Assembly: GCF_051233685.1 (NCBI RefSeq)
Contig: NZ_JBAMMY010000206.1
Span: 1 to 64,000 of the forward strand
Direction of reading: 5' to 3'
DNA: 64,000 nucleotides
From: RPRI01 sp051233685
GTDB lineage: Bacteria; Desulfobacterota; Desulfobacteria; Desulfobacterales; RPRI01
The translations under genes and the position numbers were made by a program. Of the stretch, positions 35,725 to 45,268 are shown piece after piece. The first letter of the stretch is position 1; the number at the start of each line of letters is the position of its first letter. The notes beneath the pieces were generated by a model, which had not been told where the DNA came from, ran no database searches, and saw only the letters and a program-made list of their open reading frames with translations.

Positions 35725-36611
35725 AGCTTGGTATTGGTGCTGCCCAATTCGGGTTAAATTACGGCGTATCGAACGCCGAGGGCATTACGCCGATTGCTGA
35801 AGTAGCAAAGATCTTACAGCAGGCTGAATCGCTGGGCATAGAAATGATAGATACGGCCCCGGCTTATGGGAATAGTGAAACAGTTCTGGGATCGTGCATT
35901 CAGGATAGGCATCGATTCAAGATCATAATAAAAACACCCTTTTTCGACAAGGATGTTATCCGGGAACAAGATGTCGCGCTTTTAAGAAAGACTTTTATTT
36001 CGTCCCTCCACAAGCTCAGACAAGCTTCAGTCTACGGATTATTGATTCACCATGCATACGACCTTTTTGCGGTCAACGGTCAAAAGCTCTGGAAATCAAT
36101 GGAGGCTCTGAAAGATGAGGGATTGGTTAAAAAGATAGGGGTATCCGTGTATGATACTGAACAGATCGATGAAGCATTGAAGAGATATTCTATTGATCTG
36201 ATACAGGTCCCCGTCAACATCTTCGATCAGCGCTTACTGAAAAGCGGTCATCTGAAAAAATTGAAAGATCGGCATATCGAGGTCCATGCCCGTTCTATAT
36301 TTCTGCAGGGTCTGTTGTTCATGGAACCATCCCAGATACCCCCATACTTAAGCCATGCAATACCGTATCTTCAGAAATATCACGATATAATAAAACCGAT
36401 AAATTTATCAGCCTTGGATGCCGCTTTAACTTTTGTAGATCATTTGAAGGAAATAGACACTTATATTGTGGGGCTGAACAATTATCAACAATTAGAAGAC
36501 ATATTAAGTCATCTAACCAAAAATATAGATAAAACATTTGATTTAGATTATTCAAACTTTGCGATTACAGACGAAAGCATTATAAATCCATTCTTATGGG
36601 GAAAGATGTGA
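35721..36611 (+). CDS. Aldo/keto reductase-family protein of the pse operon
   Basis: The 296-residue TIM-barrel oxidoreductase has GAAQFGLNYGV, IDTAPAYGNSE (Asp and Tyr of the catalytic tetrad), KTPF (Lys), and LIHHAYD (His in the expected strand). The C-terminal NADPH-binding part is poorly conserved. It starts four bases inside pseC. Such genes recur in pseudaminic and legionaminic acid clusters, where they probably modify a sugar or side chain. The substrate is not known. Confidence 0.8.
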   Translation: MKLGIGAAQFGLNYGVSNAEGITPIAEVAKILQQAESLGIEMIDTAPAYGNSETVLGSCIQDRHRFKIIIKTPFFDKDVIREQDVALLRKTFISSLHKLRQASVYGLLIHHAYDLFAVNGQKLWKSMEALKDEGLVKKIGVSVYDTEQIDEALKRYSIDLIQVPVNIFDQRLLKSGHLKKLKDRHIEVHARSIFLQGLLFMEPSQIPPYLSHAIPYLQKYHDIIKPINLSALDAALTFVDHLKEIDTYIVGLNNYQQLEDILSHLTKNIDKTFDLDYSNFAITDESIINPFLWGKM

Positions 36612-36669
36612 TTCAATACGATATTGCTAAACTTATACGCACATTTTTTTTAAAAGGATATTATTCACA

Positions 36670-38754
36670 ATGATCTTATCGATCTTACAAGCAAGATGTT
36701 CGTCGACACGACTTCCTGGAAAAGTTATGAAACCAATACTTGGCGTGCCTATGCTTATCCACCAATTGAGGCGTGTTCTGGAATCAAAACGAATTGATAA
36801 ATTGATTGTTGCAACCAGCATTGATTCCAGTGATGATGCCATTGAACAGGTGTGCCTTGCCGAAGGTATTGATTGTTTTAGAGGAAGTTTAGATGATGTC
36901 CTTGACCGGTTCTACCAGTTAACAAGATCCTGGCAGCCATCGCATGTTGTAAGACTCACTGGCGACTGTCCTTTAATCGATCCCAATATTATTGACGCTG
37001 TTATCAAATTCTGTCTGGATGGAAATTATGACTATGCCACGAATGCGCTTTCGCCCACCTTTCCGGACGGCCTGGACGTGGAAGTGTTCCTTTTGTCTGC
37101 TTTAGAAGAGGCGTGGAAAGAAGCAACGCTGCCATCTCAAAGGGAGCATGTTACCCCCTTCATTCATCAACACCCGGAAAGATACCGGATCGGCCATTAC
37201 CAAAACACAGAAGATCTATCTCATCTTCGCTGGACGGTGGATGAACAGGAGGACTTCGAGCTTATTAATAAAATTTATAACGAGCTTTACCCTGTGAAAC
37301 CTGATTTCCGTACATCGGATATCCTCAATCTTCTAAAACAAAAACCGGATTGGTCAAACATCAACCAGCAATTTAAACGAAATGAAGGGTTGAAGAAGTC
37401 CCGCAACGAAGACAGGCGGCATAAGTCTATGCAAAGATTGAATCTTAAAAAATCACTTGCGTTACAGGAACACGCGAAAGGCCGGATCCCCGGCTTAAGC
37501 CAGCTTTTATCCAAACGGCCCGATATGTTTTCCTATGGTGTTTGGCCGGGATATTTCAGCAAGGCAAAAGGGATTGAAGTCTGGGATCTGGATGGCAATC
37601 GGTATCTTGATATGAGTATAGGAGGCATCGGGGCTAATGTCCTTGGTTATGCGGACCCTGATGTCGATGCTGCGGTAAAATCAGCAATTGACAAGGGAAG
37701 CAGCTCTTCGCTGAATTGTCCCGAGGAAGTGGAACTTGCAGACCTCTTGTGTGAATTACATCCATGGGCGGAAAAAGTTCGTTTTGCGAGGACCGGTGGA
37801 GAATCAATGGCTGTGGCCGTTAGGATCGCTCGGGCATTCACGGGTCGCGACAAGATTGCCTTCTGCGGTTACCACGGCTGGCACGACTGGTATTTGGCGG
37901 CCAACATAGGTACGGAAAACGCCCTCGGCGAGCATCTTCTTGCCGGCCTGGAACCGGCAGGCGTTCCTAAAGCGCTTGCGGGAACTGCATTCCCTTTCCG
38001 CTATAATCAGTTGGACGATCTCAAACAAATTATAGACATTAATAAAGGTGAAATAGCGGCAATCGTCATGGAACCCGTCAGGAATGAATTCCCTGTTTCC
38101 GGATTTTACGAAGGCGTCAGACGACTCGCATCTGAGACAGGCGCTGTATTGATCATCGATGAAATTTCGGCGGCCTTCCGGATGAACACAGGAGGGGCAC
38201 ATCTTGTCTTGGGTATGGAACCGGACATGGCCGTTTTTTCAAAGGCATTGGGAAATGGTTATCCGATGGCGGCTATTATTGGAAAGAGTTCTATCATGGA
38301 TGCAGCTCAACGGAGTTTCATCAGCAGCACCTACTGGACTGAAAGAATCGGGCCGGTAGCGGCTCTTGCTACCATCAAGAAACACCGTAAATATAACGTT
38401 GGAAAGCATCTCATGAAAATCGGCCAAATGGTTCAGGACGGATGGCATGATTTATTTTCTAAACATGAAATAAAGATACATACAGGCGGAATTCCTCCCA
38501 TGAGTCATTTCACATTCGATCATAAAAAGGCTCTTGTCCTGAAAGCTCTGTTCGTGCAGACCATGCTTGAGAAAGGATTTCTGGCCACGACAGGGTTCTA
38601 TGCCATGTTTGCCCATGAAGAGGAACATGTAAAAAAATATCTGGATGCCGTTGACCAAGTTCTTCCTTTACTAAATGAAGCAATTGGTTCAGGCCACCCG
38701 GAAAGTTTTCTTATTGGGCAACCTGCCATATCCGGTTTTAAGAGGCTAAATTAA
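36670..38754 (+). CDS. Fusion of SpsF/PseF-type cytidylyltransferase and class III aminotransferase
   Basis: The 694-residue protein has two enzymes. Residues 1 to about 240 form a nucleotidyltransferase of the SpsF type (ILQARCSSTRLPGKVM, then RLTGDCPLIDP), the likely CMP-sugar synthetase of the pathway because no separate pseF is present. Residues about 265-694 form a PLP class III aminotransferase like glutamate-1-semialdehyde aminomutase, with YHGWHDWY, IIDEISAAFR and Lys525 in SKALGNGYP. The aminotransferase may make an unusual amino-sugar or side chain. It ends one base overlapping pseG (TAATG). The linker around 235-265 is basic and charged. Confidence 0.88.
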   Translation: MILSILQARCSSTRLPGKVMKPILGVPMLIHQLRRVLESKRIDKLIVATSIDSSDDAIEQVCLAEGIDCFRGSLDDVLDRFYQLTRSWQPSHVVRLTGDCPLIDPNIIDAVIKFCLDGNYDYATNALSPTFPDGLDVEVFLLSALEEAWKEATLPSQREHVTPFIHQHPERYRIGHYQNTEDLSHLRWTVDEQEDFELINKIYNELYPVKPDFRTSDILNLLKQKPDWSNINQQFKRNEGLKKSRNEDRRHKSMQRLNLKKSLALQEHAKGRIPGLSQLLSKRPDMFSYGVWPGYFSKAKGIEVWDLDGNRYLDMSIGGIGANVLGYADPDVDAAVKSAIDKGSSSSLNCPEEVELADLLCELHPWAEKVRFARTGGESMAVAVRIARAFTGRDKIAFCGYHGWHDWYLAANIGTENALGEHLLAGLEPAGVPKALAGTAFPFRYNQLDDLKQIIDINKGEIAAIVMEPVRNEFPVSGFYEGVRRLASETGAVLIIDEISAAFRMNTGGAHLVLGMEPDMAVFSKALGNGYPMAAIIGKSSIMDAAQRSFISSTYWTERIGPVAALATIKKHRKYNVGKHLMKIGQMVQDGWHDLFSKHEIKIHTGGIPPMSHFTFDHKKALVLKALFVQTMLEKGFLATTGFYAMFAHEEEHVKKYLDAVDQVLPLLNEAIGSGHPESFLIGQPAISGFKRLN

Positions 38755-39815
38755 TGCACTTATACATCAGGACAGACGCAAACGGGAAAATCGGCGCTGG
38801 CCATATAATGCGGTGCATAGCACTCGCCCAGGCTTGGCAGTACCAGGGAGGAGAAGTAACGTTCATCAGTTGTTGTGAAAACGATCCGATTAGAGAACGC
38901 ATTACTCAAGAAGGGTTCAGCTTTGTTTCTATCGTACGCCCGCATCCTCACTCGTCCGACCTGACTCAAACACTTAATATTATTGAGAGCAAAAGACCAA
39001 ACGATCCGTCATCTGTCTGGCTTGTTCTGGACGGATATCATTTCACCCCTGAATACCAGAAGGCGATACGTGATACGGGCAATTACCTTCTGGTAATTGA
39101 CGACATGAACCACCTGCCCCAGTACCACGCCAATATCCTTCTCAATCAGAATATTCACGCTCCTGATTTGAACTACCACTGCGATGAAGACACAGCTCTT
39201 CTATTAGGAACTCGTTATGTCCTCTTGCGCAGGGAATTTCTGAAATACCGGGGGTTCAAACGCCAAATCCCAGACCAAGCGAAAAATATACTTGTAACCC
39301 TTGGAGGAGCCGACCCGGATAACGTAACGTTAAAAGTTATTGAGGCATTGAAACTTCTGGATTACCCTGAAATTGAAGTCAAGATAATCATCGGACCTGC
39401 TAATCCCCATCAAAACTTATTGTCGCAAACTTTATTTTCATCCTTTTCAGCGTTTGAACTTTTAATTAACCCACCTGATATGCCCGAACTGATGGCATGG
39501 GCTGATCTGGCTATTTCTGCTGCCGGAAGCACATGCTGGGAGCTTGCGTTCATGCAGTTGCCATTTGTGGCTATCGTCGCAGCAGAGAACCAATGTCAAT
39601 CTGCACAAAAGCTTGCAAATAGACTTGTCACCGTCTTCAATGTTGCAGACAATATGTTTATTAAAAACATAGTTCATTCTCTTAAATCTCTGCTTAATAA
39701 CAAAATAATAAGAGAGAAATTGTCGGGAAGCATACAAAATCTAATTGATGGTGCAGGTGTAAACAGAACTATGCAAGCATGTAATGGAAATAGGGGTTAT
39801 GCTAATGGCTTATAA
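38754..39815 (+). CDS. pseG: UDP-2,4-diacetamido-2,4,6-trideoxy-altropyranose hydrolase, PseG
   Basis: Removes UDP from the PseH product, the fourth pathway step. The 353-residue protein has the GT-B-like fold: RTDANGKIGAGHIMRCIALAQ (with the catalytic His), LVLDGYHF, LVTLGGADPDN near residues 183-193 and the C-terminal AISAAGSTCWELAFM nucleotide motif. It overlaps the fusion gene by one base and the MaoC gene by a few. The assignment is firm. Confidence 0.94.
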   Translation: MHLYIRTDANGKIGAGHIMRCIALAQAWQYQGGEVTFISCCENDPIRERITQEGFSFVSIVRPHPHSSDLTQTLNIIESKRPNDPSSVWLVLDGYHFTPEYQKAIRDTGNYLLVIDDMNHLPQYHANILLNQNIHAPDLNYHCDEDTALLLGTRYVLLRREFLKYRGFKRQIPDQAKNILVTLGGADPDNVTLKVIEALKLLDYPEIEVKIIIGPANPHQNLLSQTLFSSFSAFELLINPPDMPELMAWADLAISAAGSTCWELAFMQLPFVAIVAAENQCQSAQKLANRLVTVFNVADNMFIKNIVHSLKSLLNNKIIREKLSGSIQNLIDGAGVNRTMQACNGNRGYANGL

Positions 39816-40254
39816 AAATGCAAAGAACAAGTTTGGAAAAATTAGGATTGGAGCAACAGAAAGTTTCACGAAAACGATCGGGGAGGCAGATTTGACTCTT
39901 TTTTGCGGAATATCCGGTGACTTTAACCCATTACATGTGGATGATTTGTATGCCTCAAAAACGCTTTTTAGAGGACGAGTAGCTCATGGCATGCTAGTGG
40001 CGAGTTTTATATCGAATGTATTGGGAACAAAATTGCCCGGACCAGGAACGATATTTCTATCTCAAAATATTAAATTTTTAACTCCTGTATATATTGGGGA
40101 CACAATTACGGCAATAGTTGAGATTGTTTCAAAAGATCCTCAAAAAAGACATATTGTATTAAGGACATTTTGCATAAACCAAAAAGGGGTAAATGTAATA
40201 GATGGAGAAGCACAAGTCTTGTTTGATCCTGACAATATTTTTGTAAAGAAGTAG
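39805..40254 (+). CDS. MaoC-type (R)-specific enoyl-CoA hydratase in the pse operon
   Basis: Hot-dog-fold hydratase of about 149 residues with the MaoC/PhaJ signature DLTLFCGISGDFNPLHVDD (catalytic Asp and His), then RVAHGMLVASFISN. The ATG at 39805 has AGGGG about nine bases upstream; an ATG at 39784 is also in frame and would overlap pseG further. A hydroxyacyl-CoA-forming enzyme is not part of the core pseudaminic acid pathway. It may supply a 3-hydroxyacyl group for N- or O-acylation of the sugar. The base composition is more AT-rich than in pseC or pseI. Confidence 0.85.
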   Translation: MAYKNAKNKFGKIRIGATESFTKTIGEADLTLFCGISGDFNPLHVDDLYASKTLFRGRVAHGMLVASFISNVLGTKLPGPGTIFLSQNIKFLTPVYIGDTITAIVEIVSKDPQKRHIVLRTFCINQKGVNVIDGEAQVLFDPDNIFVKK

Positions 40255-40265
40255 GACGAAAAAAT

Positions 40266-40826
40266 ATGGAATTTAACAAACTATTTATTTTAAGAGATAT
40301 TCTGCCAGATGACAAAGATGTGATTTTCCGGTGGCGAAATCTTCCCGAAGTAGCCGAGTACATGTATACGGATCACAGAATCTGTTATCAAGAGCATGAA
40401 CAATGGTTTGATGAAATTAAACATAATACTACCAAGAAATACTGGATTATAAATTTCGATTCTGAAGATGTAGGAATTGTGAATCTTTACAACATTGATT
40501 ATCACAATATGAGATGCCATTGGGCATTCTACCTGGCAAGTCCAAATATCAGAGGTAAAGGAGTCGGTAGTTTTGTGGAATATTCCATTTTGAAATACGT
40601 GTTTGATGAACTTAAGTTTAACAAGCTCTGCTGTGAAGTATTTGAATTTAATAAAACTGTTATAAATATGCATCAAAGTTTTGGGTTTGAGGTTGAAGGA
40701 CGTTTCAGGGAACATGCCCTTAGAAAAAGACAATACTTAAATGTCATTTGCCTGGCAATGTTAACAAGTGTGTGGAAAGTGCATAAAAAATTAATTAAAG
40801 AAAAAATTGAGAAAAAATTGATATGA
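40266..40826 (+). CDS. pseH: UDP-4-amino-sugar N-acetyltransferase, PseH
   Basis: GNAT-family N-acetyltransferase of 186 residues for the third pathway step. RDILPDDKDVIFRWRNLPEVAEYM is the usual opening, followed by the acetyl-CoA site SPNIRGKGVGSFVEY and INMHQSFGFEVEGRFREH. It lies 11 bases after the MaoC gene and overlaps pseI by four. It could use a larger acyl-CoA if the neighbouring hydratase is relevant; this cannot be seen in the sequence. Confidence 0.92.
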   Translation: MEFNKLFILRDILPDDKDVIFRWRNLPEVAEYMYTDHRICYQEHEQWFDEIKHNTTKKYWIINFDSEDVGIVNLYNIDYHNMRCHWAFYLASPNIRGKGVGSFVEYSILKYVFDELKFNKLCCEVFEFNKTVINMHQSFGFEVEGRFREHALRKRQYLNVICLAMLTSVWKVHKKLIKEKIEKKLI

Positions 40827-41893
40827 CATGTTCGATTGAAATTAATTCCAGAATTATTGGGCTACTCAACCCCGTTTATATTATTGCAGAATTATCCGCA
40901 AATCATAACCAAAATTTCGACCAGGCTGTTCAGCTCATAAAAGCAGCAAAAGAGGCCGGGGCAGATGCTATCAAATTACAAACGTATACGCCGGATACCA
41001 TTACTATAGACTGTGGTAACAAATATTTTCGCATCGGTAAAGGCAGCATATGGGAAAGCAGGAACCTTTATGAACTCTATATGGAGGCTTACACTCCCTG
41101 GGAATGGCAGCCGAAGCTGAAGGAAATCGCCAATGATCTCGGCATGGATCTTTTTTCAACACCTTTTGACAAGACTGCCGTCGATTTCCTCGAAAAGATG
41201 GGAGTGCCGGCTTACAAGATCGCATCCTTCGAACTGGTTGATATACCGCTCATTAAATATGTGGCCAAAACAGGAAAACCAATGATCATATCCACAGGCA
41301 TGGCTTCATTGGCTGAGATAGACGAGGCAGTAACGGCCGCACGAGAAGCGGGCTGCAAGGAACTTGCCCTTTTAAAATGCACGAGTGACTACCCAGCCGA
41401 CCCAGCGGAAATGAACTTGCGAACCATTCTGCACATGACGGAAGCATTCGGGTTACCCGTTGGCTTGTCGGATCATACCCTCGGTATCACCGCTGCCATA
41501 GCCGCTGTGTCCTTGGGTGCCAGCATTGTTGAGAAACACTTCACTCTATCCCGCAGCATCTCTGGCCCCGACAGCGCCTTTTCCCTGGAACCTCATGAAT
41601 TCAAGGCAATGGTGGAGGCAATCCGAACTGTAGAGAAAGCATTGGGCACGGTTCACTATGGCGTGAGTGAGCGTGAGGCAAGGAGTCGCGTTTTTCGTCG
41701 GTCATTATTTGTGGTTAAAGATATGAAAGCGGGTGAACCTTTTACAGAAGAGAATGTGCGCTCTATCCGTCCCGGCTATGGCTTGCACACCCGTGACCTT
41801 GATGAAGTGGTAGGAAGAGAGGCCGGTTACGATATTGAACGCGGGACACCGTTAACTTGGGATCTGGTAGTAAGGAGAAATATAGTTTTATGA
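40823..41893 (+). CDS. pseI: Pseudaminic acid synthase, PseI
   Basis: Condenses the hexose with phosphoenolpyruvate to form pseudaminic acid. The 356-residue protein has an N-terminal NeuB-type TIM barrel (YIIAELSANHNQNFDQA, IKLQTYTPDTI, STGMASLAEI, GLSDHTLG, VEKHFTLSR) and a C-terminal SAF antifreeze-like domain (about 290-350, SLFVVKDMKAGEPFTEENVR). SANHN rather than G-N-H-N marks PseI instead of NeuB or LegI. Its stop overlaps the methyltransferase start. Confidence 0.95.
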   Translation: MTCSIEINSRIIGLLNPVYIIAELSANHNQNFDQAVQLIKAAKEAGADAIKLQTYTPDTITIDCGNKYFRIGKGSIWESRNLYELYMEAYTPWEWQPKLKEIANDLGMDLFSTPFDKTAVDFLEKMGVPAYKIASFELVDIPLIKYVAKTGKPMIISTGMASLAEIDEAVTAAREAGCKELALLKCTSDYPADPAEMNLRTILHMTEAFGLPVGLSDHTLGITAAIAAVSLGASIVEKHFTLSRSISGPDSAFSLEPHEFKAMVEAIRTVEKALGTVHYGVSEREARSRVFRRSLFVVKDMKAGEPFTEENVRSIRPGYGLHTRDLDEVVGREAGYDIERGTPLTWDLVVRRNIVL

Positions 41894-42783
41894 TGAAACC
41901 GCAAGCTCCTATCAAAGAAGTTTCTATGCAAAGACAGAATAATCAAATGACAACCACATGGAACACTGAATTCTACAAAACCGGCTATGAGGGTTTTGAA
42001 AGCCCGGAAAGTTTTCCAACAAGAAAGTCACTCCAAGACTATCACAGTTTGTTACTTCAAAAGACTGAAAAACAAGTAGCATTCATCGCTCGTCACTTGG
42101 GTCGGCGAAATCTGCGCGTAATCGATTTCGGCTCCGGCAACGGCCGGCTACTCGTGGCATTGGCGCTTGAGGGAATGCTTGACCTGGGCATAGGCGTTGA
42201 GATTTCTCAATCTCGTGTGGCATTCGCTCAACAATGGACTGCTGACCTGAATCTAAGTTCAATCGTTCACAATATCGCCGCCGATGCATTAGAATTTGCC
42301 AATTTTGAGCACGGCATGTTCGACATAGCGACCTGCATTACCGGAGCTTTCGGTTATTTTAAGCCGATTCGAGAGAGCGCACCGGTGGAGCTATTGACCA
42401 AGATGCGTGCAGCAGTTAAGTCCGGCGGTCACTTGCTCATGGAACTATATCAAATGCCGGAAAAACGAAAGCGTATGTTGACACTCAATGAGGGTAAACT
42501 CAGAACTTGGCAACCGCTTCCAGATGAAGATCGGTTTGCTTATTACCTTGATGATTTTGAATACTGCGAAGATCGGCGTATCTTGCGTCATGATAAGATT
42601 TTTATCGGCCGAAACGGGAAGATTGATACCGGGCGTGTTGAAGTAGTCGCATTCTATACTGACGTTGAGTTGGTATGTTTATTGGGTCAAAATGGATTTT
42701 ATAGCACTCAAATATATGAAGGCTTCGAAGATATGCCATATTTTGAGGGACAATCGCCGTCAATGGTTGTGCTGGCAAGGTGA
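41890..42783 (+). CDS. SAM-dependent methyltransferase of the glycan operon
   Basis: The 297-residue protein is a class I methyltransferase: RVIDFGSGNGRLLVALALEG is motif I near residue 75, and MRAAVKSGGHLLMELYQ forms the strand 5 region. The start at 41890 is where ATG overlaps the pseI stop; ATG 41893 is adjacent. It probably methylates the nonulosonic acid or another sugar of the flagellin glycan, judging by position only. Confidence 0.8.
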   Translation: MMKPQAPIKEVSMQRQNNQMTTTWNTEFYKTGYEGFESPESFPTRKSLQDYHSLLLQKTEKQVAFIARHLGRRNLRVIDFGSGNGRLLVALALEGMLDLGIGVEISQSRVAFAQQWTADLNLSSIVHNIAADALEFANFEHGMFDIATCITGAFGYFKPIRESAPVELLTKMRAAVKSGGHLLMELYQMPEKRKRMLTLNEGKLRTWQPLPDEDRFAYYLDDFEYCEDRRILRHDKIFIGRNGKIDTGRVEVVAFYTDVELVCLLGQNGFYSTQIYEGFEDMPYFEGQSPSMVVLAR

Positions 42784-42826
42784 AGTTTTGATAGATTGGA
42801 CGGAATATGAAGGCAATAGGAGTAAT

Positions 42827-45268
42827 ATGAAAAAGCAATTGAGCACAATTCTATCAATATGTGTTTTTGGGAAAAACCATATCTCAAAATTGCATGAATG
42901 TATTCAATATGCAGCCGAATTGACTAATAATTTATTTTTTATCGATTTAGGTTTAGCAGTTGAAGACATTGCGCAAATAAAAAACTTGGGTATTCAAGTT
43001 GTGAATTTGGATTCCTTTATATCTGAAATAGAAACCGACTGGGTTCTTTTTATTAAACCGGAGGAAAGAGTCATTATATCCTCTGCTAAAAAGCTTACAA
43101 AAATGCTTACGAGCAAACAAGCTCCGGGATATGGAGTTCATACTAAAACCACAAAAGACAGACATTTGCTTGAAAATTATCAATGGATTAAAAAATTAGA
43201 ACAATTCAAAGATATCGGCTGTTCAGACTTCATTGTAAGAATAGAACCCCGTCTGGTAATAAAATCTCATACAAAAATCTGTATGAAAGGTTTAGCACAG
43301 GAAAATACGGATGAAGTATCATGGATTTGCGGAATAATCGCACATGGTCTTAAAATCGAATTAATCCATCAGGAAAATGAAACCGGGAATAGCGATGGAA
43401 ATATCCGGGAACATGACACCCGCTGCCTTAAAGGTGAATTGGTCTATGACGTTACACCTGAAGAAGATATGGTTGAGCTATCCGAGATGTATACAGGCTT
43501 TCGGATTCTAACCAATAGTCAGTTAGATGGCTTTATGGAGGGTGCCCGCTGTGGTTTTGGGCATTATAAAATGTATATCCCCATGTTAGAGTTTCTTGTA
43601 AAGGAAGGGTTTTTCACTGAAGCAAAAGAGCTTTTCGAACAATGGACTGATCACAGACCGGATGACAAAGAAGAATATAATACCCAATTAATGGGAGCAA
43701 TGATTTACTCCAACCTTCTTGAGTATGATAAGGCCATTGAATGGTTTAAAAAGATTACTGAAAAAAGCGAAAGCGCCCTGGCCTTTGCAAATCTGGGCAA
43801 GCTTTATCTGATAAAGGGCGATAAAAACAAGGCAATTGAACACCTCGAGATGTCAAAAGATACAGAGGGTGATATTTTTCTAAAGAAAAGAATCCTTTCG
43901 ATCATTAAAAATGAAGAGTGGCGACCATTGAAACTAAGCCTTTGTATGATTGCAAAAGATGAAGAGGATCAAATCGGCAAGGCTCTGCAATCTGTATGTG
44001 ATCTGGTAGATGAAATCATAGTAGTTGATACGGGTTCGACAGATAAAACCATGGAGATTGTAAAAGAGTATGGAGCAAAACTTATAGAATCCAAATGGGA
44101 GGATGATTTCTCACAAGCAAGAAACCTTGGTCTTAGCAAAGCAACAGGCGATTATATTTTATTCATGGATGCCGATGAATACATACATCCGGGAGATAGA
44201 TTCGGATTGGCTCTTTTTAAGATGCTCTTGCCGATAGGAAAGAACATCGCCTTTGGACTCAAGATTGAGCCGGCCAAAGAAGCCAGGAAAATGTCAATGG
44301 CTCAGAGCGACCTGCTCACAGATCAGAAAGAAGATAACTATCAGATAAGAGTTTTTCCCAAAAAAACGGGGGTCCGGTTTCAAGGGAAAGTATTTGAGGA
44401 CCTGGATGAAGCACTTAACGAGAAACAAGTGCGGGCCTTAAGGTACGATGTGGTTAAAATAACCCACAGCATGGAGGGAAGAGAAAAGAGGGATAAAAGG
44501 AAAATTCCTGCAATTGCAAAAGCCTTCGGCTCAATTTACGATTCTCAAAAGATCTTGAAAGCCGGGATTCTTTTTCTTCGATTAGGAGATATTGAAAGCG
44601 CATACCCATGGTTAATAAAAGCCGCAGGCGTTGATCCAAATCTTTCAGCAAAGATTGGCATGTTATATTCCAGGCAGAATAAACACGAAATGGCTAAAGA
44701 GATACTCACAAATGCCATAGCGCAATTTCCTGAATCATCCGAACTTGTTCTTTCTCTGGCCGGGGTATATCATAGAGAAGAAAATTTTTGTAAGGTGGTT
44801 AGTATTCTTGGTGAACGGATTCTAAACATCGAAAAAGAACTTATATCTGAAGAAACGGCATTGGCCAGGTACTACCTGGGGATTGCATCGATAGAAACAG
44901 ATGATGTGGCTTATGGTATTGAACAACTCGCCATAGCTCATGAGATTGATCCGGCTAATATTTCTTATAAAATTGCCGGGATATATGCATTTGCCAAGGT
45001 CGAACAGTGGGAAGAGGCTCTTCAAACAGCCGGGCAAATTTCCGATAAGGAAGAAATTGACATTCGATGCGAGGTTAATGACTTTGTGGATGTGGTACAG
45101 ATTTTTGTGGATTTGAATCGTCACTTCAACAGGAAAGGCCGGATGGAAGAGGCAAATCTCTGCCGTATGATTATAGAAGTCATAATAAAAAGTAAATTGT
45201 CAGGAAGTGAAGATATGGATAAAATGTCAGCCATGATTGAAGGCGTTGCAACAGGAGGCTGTATATGA
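42827..45268 (+). CDS. TPR-containing family 2 glycosyltransferase (putative flagellin glycosyltransferase)
   Basis: The 813-residue protein has a divergent GT2-like N-terminal domain (1 to about 150, LSTILSICVFGKNHISKLHEC) without a clear DxD. TPRs at about 240-350 follow, then an intact GT2 domain (about 365-560) with LSLCMIAKDEEDQIGKALQS, VVDTGSTDKT and DAD at 448-450, and more TPRs to the end. ATG 42827 is chosen because GGAG stands four bases before it and GT similarity starts there; a longer frame from 42665 overlaps the methyltransferase. TPR-linked glycosyltransferases often modify multiple Ser/Thr on flagellin. It overlaps the Maf gene by four bases. Confidence 0.85.
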   Translation: MKKQLSTILSICVFGKNHISKLHECIQYAAELTNNLFFIDLGLAVEDIAQIKNLGIQVVNLDSFISEIETDWVLFIKPEERVIISSAKKLTKMLTSKQAPGYGVHTKTTKDRHLLENYQWIKKLEQFKDIGCSDFIVRIEPRLVIKSHTKICMKGLAQENTDEVSWICGIIAHGLKIELIHQENETGNSDGNIREHDTRCLKGELVYDVTPEEDMVELSEMYTGFRILTNSQLDGFMEGARCGFGHYKMYIPMLEFLVKEGFFTEAKELFEQWTDHRPDDKEEYNTQLMGAMIYSNLLEYDKAIEWFKKITEKSESALAFANLGKLYLIKGDKNKAIEHLEMSKDTEGDIFLKKRILSIIKNEEWRPLKLSLCMIAKDEEDQIGKALQSVCDLVDEIIVVDTGSTDKTMEIVKEYGAKLIESKWEDDFSQARNLGLSKATGDYILFMDADEYIHPGDRFGLALFKMLLPIGKNIAFGLKIEPAKEARKMSMAQSDLLTDQKEDNYQIRVFPKKTGVRFQGKVFEDLDEALNEKQVRALRYDVVKITHSMEGREKRDKRKIPAIAKAFGSIYDSQKILKAGILFLRLGDIESAYPWLIKAAGVDPNLSAKIGMLYSRQNKHEMAKEILTNAIAQFPESSELVLSLAGVYHREENFCKVVSILGERILNIEKELISEETALARYYLGIASIETDDVAYGIEQLAIAHEIDPANISYKIAGIYAFAKVEQWEEALQTAGQISDKEEIDIRCEVNDFVDVVQIFVDLNRHFNRKGRMEEANLCRMIIEVIIKSKLSGSEDMDKMSAMIEGVATGGCI

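Noticed and set aside
42665..42826. 54-residue N-terminal extension of the glycosyltransferase
   Set aside because: It overlaps the methyltransferase in another frame; the ATG at 42827 has a clear GGAG site.
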